Shown in pieces: positions 8,272 through 14,284 of a DNA stretch of 14,284 nt. The position numbers and the translations under genes were made by a program. The number at the start of each line of letters is the position of its first letter. Within the stretch, counting starts at the first letter, position 1. Below the pieces are notes generated by a model. That model saw nothing but the letters and a program-made list of their open reading frames with translations. It had not been told where the DNA came from and ran no database searches. This stretch comes from Pseudomonadota bacterium. GTDB taxonomy: Bacteria > Pseudomonadota > Gammaproteobacteria > Burkholderiales > SHXO01. The DNA lies in NCBI GenBank assembly GCA_023430065.1, contig JAEZCG010000243.1, positions 1 to 14,284 on the forward strand, read 5' to 3'.

Positions 8272-9036
8272 ATGACTCCGTCCAAGTCCATTCTCGATGA
8301 GGCACGCGTGCCGCGCCTGTTCTGTGATCGCGCGCCGGCCCCGGGTGCCCGCCTGCCGCTGCCCGAGGCGTCCGCCCACCACGCGATGCGCGTGCTGCGC
8401 CTCGCACCGGGCGATCCCGTGCGCATATTCAGCGGCGACGGCAGCGAGTGGGCCGCCGAGATCTGCGCGATGAACAAGTCAGGCGTATCGGTTCTGGTGT
8501 CGCAGCGCTTCGATCGCAACGTCGAGGCCACCTTGCACGTGACCTTGGCGCAAGGCATCAGCGCGCGCGAACGCATGGACTTCACGCTGCAGAAGGCAGT
8601 CGAACTCGGCGTCGCCGAGGTCCATCCCCTCGAGACGCGGCGCAGCGTCGTGCGCCTGCGGGAGGAGCGCGCGAGCCGCCGCGTGGAGCACTGGCAGAAT
8701 CTGGTCATCGCCGCGTGCGAACAGTCGGGACGCAACCGCATTCCACCGGTGCAGCCGATCGCGTCCTTGCCCAACTGGCTGGCGGCGCTGGACCGGACCG
8801 ACCCGGCGAAGCGCCTCCTGTTGAGCCCCACGGCCGAGACGCGGCTGCGCAATCTGCCCGCCCCGCACCGCGTCCTCCTGCTGGTCGGACCCGAGGGAGG
8901 GCTCGCACCCGACGAACAGGACTTGGCCGAGGCCTGCGGGTTCACGCCGGTGCGGCTGGGCCCGCGCGTGCTGCGCACGGAGACCGCAGCGCTGGCGGCC
9001 GTGGCAGCCATGCACGCGCTGTGGGGCGACTTCTAG
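8272..9036 (+). CDS. rsmE: 16S rRNA (uracil-1498-N3)-methyltransferase
   Basis: SPOUT-class methyltransferase that uses S-adenosylmethionine to methylate U1498 of 16S rRNA in the 30S subunit. It is 254 residues against about 243 for E. coli RsmE. The N-terminal PUA-like RNA-binding part (about 13-80) begins VPRLFCD, with HHAMRVLRLAPGD at 36-48. The C-terminal trefoil knot has the diagnostic LLVGPEGG (203-210) and LGPRVLRTETA (229-239). The frame is open far upstream through antisense sequence; the ATG at 8272 is chosen because it gives the family length and leaves the divergent phosphatase intact. It is the first gene of a plus-strand run. Confidence 0.95.
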   Translation: MTPSKSILDEARVPRLFCDRAPAPGARLPLPEASAHHAMRVLRLAPGDPVRIFSGDGSEWAAEICAMNKSGVSVLVSQRFDRNVEATLHVTLAQGISARERMDFTLQKAVELGVAEVHPLETRRSVVRLREERASRRVEHWQNLVIAACEQSGRNRIPPVQPIASLPNWLAALDRTDPAKRLLLSPTAETRLRNLPAPHRVLLLVGPEGGLAPDEQDLAEACGFTPVRLGPRVLRTETAALAAVAAMHALWGDF

Positions 9037-9051
9037 GCGCACACCCTCGCC

Positions 9052-9057
9052 TATACT
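9052..9057 (+). promoter_or_regulatory. Possible -10 box before the SDR gene
   Basis: TATACT matches five of six consensus bases, 35 bases before the SDR start codon and 15 after the rsmE stop. No convincing -35 hexamer is found at 16-18 bases spacing, so this is weak. Confidence 0.25.
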
Positions 9058-9092
9058 TGCGGTATTCGTAACGTTCACCGGCGGAGCAGCAC

Positions 9093-9857
9093 ATGGACAT
9101 TCGCAACAGCACCTTCCTCGTCACGGGCGGCAGTTCGGGCCTGGGCGCGGCCACCGCGGAAATGGTCGTGGCAAACGGCGGCAACGTCGTCATCGCCGAC
9201 GTCAAGGCCGAGGGGGAGGCCTTTGCGCAGAAGCTCGGCAAGCAGGCGCGCTTCATCAGGACGGACGTCACCAGCGAGGCGCAGGGCAAGGCGGCAGTCG
9301 ATCTCGCACTGTCCGCCTTCGGCGGCCTGCAGGGGCTGGTGAACTGCGCCGGCATCGCGGTGGGCGAGAAGACCGTGGGCAAGGACGGCCCGCACCAGCT
9401 CGCGAGCTTTTCCCGCGTCATCGGCATCAACCTCATCGGCACGTTCAACATGATCCGGCTGGCGGCCGATGCCATGTCGAAGCTGGCACCCAACGCCAGC
9501 GGCGAACGCGGCATCATCGTCAACACCGCCTCGGTGGCCGCCTTCGACGGACAGATCGGCCAGGCCGCCTATGCCGCCTCGAAGGGCGGGGTCGTCGGCA
9601 TGACGCTGCCGATCGCGCGCGACCTGTCGCGCAGCGGCATCCGCGTGGTCACCATCGCCCCCGGCATCTTCGAGACGCCCATGCTGCTCGGCATGCCGCA
9701 GGATGTGCAGGACTCCCTGGGCAAGCAGGTGCCCTTCCCCTCGCGCCTGGGCAAACCCGCCGAGTACGCGCAGCTGGTCAAGGCCATCGCCGAGAACGTG
9801 ATGCTCAACGGCGAGACGATCCGCCTCGACGGCGCCATCCGCATGGGACCGAAGTAA
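9093..9857 (+). CDS. SDR-family 3-hydroxyacyl-CoA dehydrogenase, type II (HSD17B10-like)
   Basis: NAD-dependent short-chain dehydrogenase, 254 residues. The cofactor motif TGGSSGLG is at 11-18, and Asp36 at the end of the second strand favours NAD over NADP. NCAG is at 84-87. The catalytic residues are Asn113, Ser147, Tyr160 and Lys164, in the context [20 protein letters not shown]. The stretches [19 protein letters not shown] and IRLDGAIRM are shared with human HSD17B10, so oxidation of 3-hydroxyacyl-CoA or 2-methyl-3-hydroxybutyryl-CoA (fatty acid or isoleucine breakdown) is likely. GGAG six bases before the ATG supports the start. It lies 56 bases after rsmE and 23 before argA, and has no evident functional link to either. 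Confidence 0.9.
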   Translation: MDIRNSTFLVTGGSSGLGAATAEMVVANGGNVVIADVKAEGEAFAQKLGKQARFIRTDVTSEAQGKAAVDLALSAFGGLQGLVNCAGIAVGEKTVGKDGPHQLASFSRVIGINLIGTFNMIRLAADAMSKLAPNASGERGIIVNTASVAAFDGQIGQAAYAASKGGVVGMTLPIARDLSRSGIRVVTIAPGIFETPMLLGMPQDVQDSLGKQVPFPSRLGKPAEYAQLVKAIAENVMLNGETIRLDGAIRMGPK

Positions 9858-9880
9858 CCGTCGTTGCACGCGCCCCTGCC

Positions 9881-11191
9881 ATGCTTCCGCCACCCGACCG
9901 GTTCGTCGACTGGTTCCGTTCGGCCGCTCCCTACATCCACGCCTTTCGCGGGCGCACCTTCGTGGTGGCCTTCGGGGGCGAGGTGGTGGCCGACGGCAAG
10001 TTCGTCGCGCTCACGCACGACCTGAACCTGCTCGCCAGCCTGGGCGTGCGGCTGGTGCTGGTGCACGGCACGCGGCCGCAGATCGAGGCGCAGCGCCCGG
10101 CCGAGGCCACGCAATTCGTGCGCGGCGTGCGCGTGACCGACGAGGCGACGTTGCAGCAGGCCAAGCAGGCCGCCGGACGCCTGCGCGTGGAGATCGAGGC
10201 GCTGCTGTCGATGGGATTGCCGCACTCGCCGATGGCCAATGCCGACATCCGCGTCGCCGGGGGCAATTTCGTCACCGCGCAGCCACGCGGGATCGTGGAC
10301 GGGGTCGACATGCTGTACGCGGGCGAGGTGCGCAAGGTGCACGCCGAAGCGATCCGCACGCGTCTGGGCGCCGGCGATCTGGTGCTGCTCTCCCCCCTGG
10401 GCTATTCACCGACCGGTGAAATCTTCAATCTCACCATGGAGGACGTGGCGGCCGAGGCAGCCATCGCGCTGCGCGCGGACAAGCTGCTCTTCCTCACCGA
10501 TCAGCCGGGCGTCACGGATGCGGACGGCACCCTGCTGCGCGAACTGACGGTCTCCGAAGCCGAGGCCCGTCTTCAGGCCGCCACCGATCTGCAGCAGGAC
10601 ACCCGCCTGCATCTGCCGGCGGCGATCAAGGCGTCCCGCGCCGGTGTGTCGCGCGTGCACCTGCTGTCGCGCCACGTCGATGGCGCGCTGCTTCTGGAGC
10701 TGTTCACGCACGACGGCATCGGTACGATGGTGGCGCGCGATCCGCTCGAGCAGTCGCGCCAGGCATGCATCGACGACGTGGGCGGCGTGCTGCAGCTGAT
10801 CGAACCGCTCGAGGCCGACGGCACGCTGGTGAAGCGTTCGCGCGAGCTCCTCGAGCGCGAGATCGAGCGCTTCAGCCTGCTCGAGCACGACGGACTCATC
10901 GTGGGTTGCGCCGCCCTCTACCCCTTCGATTCCGACCGCGCCGCCGAACTGGCCTGCCTGGCGGTGCATCCGGACTATCGCAACGCCGGCGCCGGAGACC
11001 GGCTACTGCGCACGGTCGAGGCGCGCGCCCGCGCCATCGGCGTGACGCGCCTGTTCGTGCTCACCACCCGCGCGGCGCACTGGTTCATCGAACGCGGCTT
11101 CGCGCCGGCCCACGTCGATGCGCTGCCGCAGCAGAAGCAGCAGCTCTACAACTATCAGCGCCGCTCCCAGGTCCTGATCAAGCCACTGTAG
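9881..11191 (+). CDS. argA: Amino-acid N-acetyltransferase (N-acetylglutamate synthase)
   Basis: First step of arginine synthesis: acetyl-CoA plus glutamate gives N-acetylglutamate. It is 436 residues (E. coli ArgA 443) with the classical two-domain layout: an N-terminal amino-acid-kinase-like domain (about 10-280) that binds arginine for feedback inhibition in the family, and a C-terminal GNAT acetyltransferase (about 290-430). Strong landmarks are FGGEVV (31-36), GTRPQIEAQ (63-71), the GNAT CoA loop RNAGAG (367-372), [17 protein letters not shown] (391-407) and [11 protein letters not shown] (419-429). No clear Shine-Dalgarno precedes the ATG, but the 23-base gap to the SDR gene suggests co-transcription. 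The yggX gene follows, an arrangement I recall from other Betaproteobacteria. Confidence 0.96.
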   Translation: MLPPPDRFVDWFRSAAPYIHAFRGRTFVVAFGGEVVADGKFVALTHDLNLLASLGVRLVLVHGTRPQIEAQRPAEATQFVRGVRVTDEATLQQAKQAAGRLRVEIEALLSMGLPHSPMANADIRVAGGNFVTAQPRGIVDGVDMLYAGEVRKVHAEAIRTRLGAGDLVLLSPLGYSPTGEIFNLTMEDVAAEAAIALRADKLLFLTDQPGVTDADGTLLRELTVSEAEARLQAATDLQQDTRLHLPAAIKASRAGVSRVHLLSRHVDGALLLELFTHDGIGTMVARDPLEQSRQACIDDVGGVLQLIEPLEADGTLVKRSRELLEREIERFSLLEHDGLIVGCAALYPFDSDRAAELACLAVHPDYRNAGAGDRLLRTVEARARAIGVTRLFVLTTRAAHWFIERGFAPAHVDALPQQKQQLYNYQRRSQVLIKPL

Positions 11192-11197
11192 ACACGG

Positions 11198-11216
11198 CAG
11201 CGCAGCAGGCGCGCTG
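11198..11216. repeat. Small hairpin after argA
   Basis: CAGCGC and GCGCTG pair around a 7-base loop, seven bases after the argA stop. No U-tract follows, so a terminator role is doubtful. Confidence 0.2.
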
Positions 11217-11265
11217 TCTGCCATCGCGCTGTAACAATCGGTCGTTTCATTCAGGAGACAATCGC

Positions 11266-11535
11266 ATGGCTCGTACCGTACATTGCATCAAGCTCGGCCG
11301 CGAGGCGGAAGGATTGGATTTCCCGCCCTACCCCGGCGCACTGGGCAAGCGCATCTACGAACAGGTGTCCAAGGATGCCTGGCAGACCTGGCTCGAGCAC
11401 CAGAAGCGGCTGATCAACGAGATGCGCCTGAACCTCGCCGACCAGAAGGCGCGCCAGTATCTGGCCGAACAGATGGAACGGCACTTTTTCGGGTCCGGCG
11501 CAGACGAAGCCTCGGGGTATGTCGCCCCGCGCTAA
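11266..11535 (+). CDS. yggX: Probable Fe(2+)-trafficking / oxidative damage protection protein
   Basis: Small cytoplasmic protein of the YggX family, linked in enterics to protection of iron-sulfur clusters under oxidative stress. It is 89 residues (E. coli 91). Typical features are [16 protein letters not shown] at the N-terminus with the conserved Cys7, then [20 protein letters not shown] and [14 protein letters not shown] eight bases upstream makes the ATG at 11266 secure, although the frame is open much further upstream across argA. It follows argA by 74 bases and nearly abuts ppk1. Confidence 0.95.
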   Translation: MARTVHCIKLGREAEGLDFPPYPGALGKRIYEQVSKDAWQTWLEHQKRLINEMRLNLADQKARQYLAEQMERHFFGSGADEASGYVAPR

Positions 11536-11545
11536 GCGTGGAAGG

Positions 11546-13726
11546 ATGGACAAGAACAACGGATTGAGCCTGGAAGGCAGCGAGCACGCCTCGAACGCGC
11601 CGATGAGCGCATCGGCCAGCCGTTATCTGAACCGCGAACTCGGACTGCTCGAGTTCAACCGGCGCGTGCTGGCGCAGGCCGCCGACACCGCCGTGCCGCT
11701 GCTGGAGCGGCTGCGCTTCCTGTGCATCGTGAGCAGCAATCTGGACGAGTTCTTCGAGATCCGCGTCGCCGGCCTGAAGGCGCAGATCGACGTGGGCGCC
11801 GACGCGCCGGGCAGCGACGGGATGTCCGCTTCGCGCGTCTACCGCGAGGTGTCGCGCATCGCGCACGATCTGGTGGCCGCACAGTACACGCTGTGGAACG
11901 AGTCGGTCCTCCCGCCGCTGGCGAAGGAGAGCATCCGCTTCTTCCGTCGGCGCGAGTGGAGCGCGGCGCAACGGGAATGGATCTCGGCGTACTTCTTCCG
12001 AGAGATCATGCCGGTGGTCACCCCGATCGGGCTCGACCCGGCGCATCCGTTCCCGCGCATCCTCAACAAGAGCCTGAACTTCGCCGTGCAGCTGTCGGGC
12101 AAGGATGCGTTCGGGCGCAGCTCCGGCATTGCCCTGGTGCAGGCGCCGCGCGTGCTGCCGCGCGTGATCCGTATCCCCGCCGAGCTCGCCGGGTGCGAGT
12201 ACGGCTTCGTCTTCCTCTCCTCCATCATTCACGCGCACGTCGGCGAACTATTCGCCGGCATGGAAGTGCAGGGCTGCTACCAGTTCCGCGTGACGCGCAA
12301 CAGCGATCTGTTCGTGGACGAGGAGGAGGTCAAGAACCTGCGCCTGGCGCTGCAGGGCGAGCTCCCGCAGCGCCACTTCGGCGACGCCGTGCGCCTGGAA
12401 GTGGCCGATCTGTGCCCGCCCTCCATGTCGGAATTCCTTCTGCAGCAGTTCGGCCTGGGCGCCGGCGATCTGTACCAGGTCACCGGGCCCGTCAACCTGG
12501 TGCGCCTGATGCAGATCCCCGACTTGGTCGATCGCCCGGATCTCAAGTATCCCGCCTTCACGCCCGGCGTGCCCGCCGCCCTGGTGCGCCAGCCGGACAT
12601 CTTCACGGCGATCGCGAAGGGCGACATCCTGCTGCACCACCCGTTCCAGTCGTTCAAGCCGGTGATTGCCTTCATTGCCCAGGCGGCGAAGGATCCGGAC
12701 GTCGTCGCCATCAAGCAGACGGTCTATCGAACAGGCGCCGACTCGGAACTCATGCGCATCCTGATCGACGCCGCGCGCCGGGGCAAGGAGATCACCGTCG
12801 TGGTCGAGCTCATGGCACGCTTCGACGAGGAGGCCAACCTGAGCTGGGCCGCGCAGCTCGAGGAGGTCGGTGCGCACGTCGTGTACGGGGTCGTCGGCCA
12901 CAAGACGCACGCGAAGCTCGCGATGGTGGTGCGCCGCGAGGGCGATCGCCTGCGTCGCTACTGCCACATCGGCACCGGCAACTACCATTCGCGCACCTCC
13001 AACCTGTACACCGACTTCGGCGTGTTCACTGCGCACGAAGAAGTATGCGCCGACGTCAATGACGTCTTCATGCAACTCACCGGACTTGGGAAGGCCAGCA
13101 AGCTGCGCCACCTGTGGCAGTCGCCCTTCACGCTGCACACGCAGCTGCTGGCCGCGGTGAAGCGTGAAGCGGATGCCGCGTCCGCCGGCAGAAAGGCCGG
13201 AATCGTCGCCAAGATGAACTCGCTGCTGGACACGCAGATCATCGACGCGCTCTACGCCGCCTCGGCTGCGGGCGTGCGCATCGACCTGATCGTGCGCGGC
13301 GTGTGCGGGCTGCGGCCCGGGATCCCCGGACTGTCCGAGAACATCCGCGTCCGCTCGATCATCGGCCGCTTCCTCGAGCATCACCGGGCGTTCCACTTCG
13401 TCAGCAGCGGCGAGACCTTCATCTCCAGTGCAGACTGGATGGAGCGCAATTTTTTCCGCCGCATCGAGGTGTGCCTGCCGATCCTCGACCCGCGCCTGAA
13501 GAAGCGGGTGGTGGAGGAGAGCCTGCGCATCTATCTCGACGACAGCACGCAGGCCTGGGACATGGACGCCGACGGCCACTACCGGCTCCGCGGAGCGGGC
13601 AAGGGTCAGCCTGCACGTTGCGCGCAGACCGAGTTGCTGGCCGAATTGGCCAGCGCCGGCCTGCCCGAACTGCCGGACAAGAAGCGTGCGTTGCGGCCGC
13701 GCCGGAAGTCGAAGGGCGCCTCGTGA
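11546..13726 (+). CDS. ppk1: Polyphosphate kinase 1
   Basis: Reversibly transfers the gamma-phosphate of ATP to inorganic polyphosphate; usually membrane-associated. From this ATG it is 726 residues. Domain order is N-terminal helical (RYLNRELGLLEFNRRVL, about 26-42), head, then two phospholipase-D-like catalytic domains. The catalytic histidine is His455 in GHKTHAKL; the second histidine is His612 in LEHHRAF, followed by ISSADWMERNFFRR (626-639). GTGNYHSRTSNLYTD is the other hallmark. The start is uncertain: an in-frame ATG at 11519 overlaps yggX by 17 bases and adds nine residues; one at 11603 lies just before the conserved region. GGAAGG touches the 11546 ATG, which is too close for an ideal ribosome site. 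The tail is basic. The stop overlaps the GTG of the CYTH gene. Confidence 0.95.
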   Translation: MDKNNGLSLEGSEHASNAPMSASASRYLNRELGLLEFNRRVLAQAADTAVPLLERLRFLCIVSSNLDEFFEIRVAGLKAQIDVGADAPGSDGMSASRVYREVSRIAHDLVAAQYTLWNESVLPPLAKESIRFFRRREWSAAQREWISAYFFREIMPVVTPIGLDPAHPFPRILNKSLNFAVQLSGKDAFGRSSGIALVQAPRVLPRVIRIPAELAGCEYGFVFLSSIIHAHVGELFAGMEVQGCYQFRVTRNSDLFVDEEEVKNLRLALQGELPQRHFGDAVRLEVADLCPPSMSEFLLQQFGLGAGDLYQVTGPVNLVRLMQIPDLVDRPDLKYPAFTPGVPAALVRQPDIFTAIAKGDILLHHPFQSFKPVIAFIAQAAKDPDVVAIKQTVYRTGADSELMRILIDAARRGKEITVVVELMARFDEEANLSWAAQLEEVGAHVVYGVVGHKTHAKLAMVVRREGDRLRRYCHIGTGNYHSRTSNLYTDFGVFTAHEEVCADVNDVFMQLTGLGKASKLRHLWQSPFTLHTQLLAAVKREADAASAGRKAGIVAKMNSLLDTQIIDALYAASAAGVRIDLIVRGVCGLRPGIPGLSENIRVRSIIGRFLEHHRAFHFVSSGETFISSADWMERNFFRRIEVCLPILDPRLKKRVVEESLRIYLDDSTQAWDMDADGHYRLRGAGKGQPARCAQTELLAELASAGLPELPDKKRALRPRRKSKGAS

Positions 13727-14284
13727 ACGCGCCCGGGCAGGAGGATCGCGTCGAGGTCGAGCTGGAACTCAAGCTCGCCATCGCCGAGTCCGACGCGAAG
13801 CGCGTCGCACGCCTGCCTCTTATCCGCGAGACCGCCGTCGGACGCGCGCGCACCCGTGCCATGCACAGCATCTACTTCGATACGCCCGACGGCGCCCTGC
13901 GCGGTGCACAGGCGGCGCTGCGCCTGCGGCGCGAGGGTACGCGCTGGATGCAGACCGTGAAGTTCGGCGGCGGCGTCGAGGGCGGATTGCACGCGCGGCA
14001 CGAAGCGCAGACGCGTGTCGCCGGCCCGGTGTTGGACCGCCGTGCGCTGGCGCAGCCCGCCCTTGCGCCGGTGCTCGGCGAGCCCGGTCTGCTCGACGGG
14101 CTGGTCCCGCTGTTCACGGCCGAGTTCAGCCGCACCACGCGAATGCTCGCCCCTCAGCCGGACACGTCGATCGAACTGTGCGTGGACGTGGGCGAGATTC
14201 GCGCCGGAGAGCGGCGCACACCGATCTGCGAGATCGAGCTCGAGCTGAAGTCGGGCGCGCCTGCCGTCCTCATCGGCTTCGCCG
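13723..14284 (+). CDS. CYTH-domain protein, probable triphosphatase, C-terminus cut off by window edge
   Basis: The frame is open from GTG at 13723 to the window end, 187 codons, and overlaps the ppk1 stop as GTGA. The CYTH signature ExExK is present as ELELK (Glu13, Glu15, Lys17), preceded by another Glu at 11. Further family features are HSIYFDTPDGALR (about 48-60), ALRLRREG and MQTVK, and a late ICEIELELKSG. CYTH enzymes hydrolyse triphosphate-type substrates in a tunnel lined by acidic and basic residues. In proteobacteria such proteins often continue into a CHAD domain that binds polyphosphate (YgiF-like, about 430-520 residues); whether it does here lies outside the window. The later ATG at 13861 would delete the ExExK motif, so GTG is preferred, with AAGGG about eight bases upstream. 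Placement after ppk1 suggests a role in polyphosphate turnover. Confidence 0.88.
   Translation, partial: MNAPGQEDRVEVELELKLAIAESDAKRVARLPLIRETAVGRARTRAMHSIYFDTPDGALRGAQAALRLRREGTRWMQTVKFGGGVEGGLHARHEAQTRVAGPVLDRRALAQPALAPVLGEPGLLDGLVPLFTAEFSRTTRMLAPQPDTSIELCVDVGEIRAGERRTPICEIELELKSGAPAVLIGFA

Noticed and set aside
12248..13579. 443-codon minus-strand ORF antisense to ppk1
   Set aside because: Mirror frame of a well-supported polyphosphate kinase; no motif seen.

Overview
The window is GC-rich, gene-dense bacterial chromosome, most likely from a betaproteobacterium. This rests on the gene order ilvB-ilvN-ilvC-psd-pssA-leuA, which is typical of Betaproteobacteria, on the short single-domain type of phosphatidylserine decarboxylase, on the IlvIH-like acetolactate synthase, and on hairpin-rich intergenic repeats. 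I see no rRNA, tRNA, CRISPR array, transposase or phage gene. The window looks like core chromosome, so its interest lies in the intergenic RNA and DNA structures rather than in a new gene system.

Left half (1-8127), all on the minus strand, read from high to low coordinates: an inositol-monophosphatase-family gene, then a convincing sigma70 promoter and a structured leader in front of ilvB. Next come ilvB and ilvN (acetolactate synthase catalytic and regulatory subunits), ilvC (ketol-acid reductoisomerase), psd and pssA (phosphatidylserine decarboxylase and synthase), and leuA (2-isopropylmalate synthase, cut by the window edge). The ilv genes make the valine/isoleucine precursors, and leuA diverts 2-ketoisovalerate to leucine. 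The two phospholipid genes between them make phosphatidylserine and then phosphatidylethanolamine. The gaps in this cluster hold a REP-like pair of palindromes after ilvC, a 22-bp-arm stem-loop between ilvN and ilvC, and a cluster of C/G-rich hairpins between ilvB and ilvN. In front of leuA there is a small leucine-rich ORF followed by a perfect hairpin whose loop can pair with the leucine codons. This is a candidate leucine attenuator or leader-peptide system.

Right half (8272-14284), all on the plus strand and divergent from the left half: rsmE (16S rRNA m3U1498 methyltransferase, possibly leaderless), an SDR resembling type II 3-hydroxyacyl-CoA dehydrogenase, argA (N-acetylglutamate synthase), yggX (iron-trafficking/oxidative damage protection), ppk1 (polyphosphate kinase), and a CYTH-domain protein that overlaps the ppk1 stop codon and runs off the window. 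The last two suggest a translationally coupled polyphosphate metabolism pair.

Several very long ORFs antisense to the real genes are by-products of high GC content and were left out.
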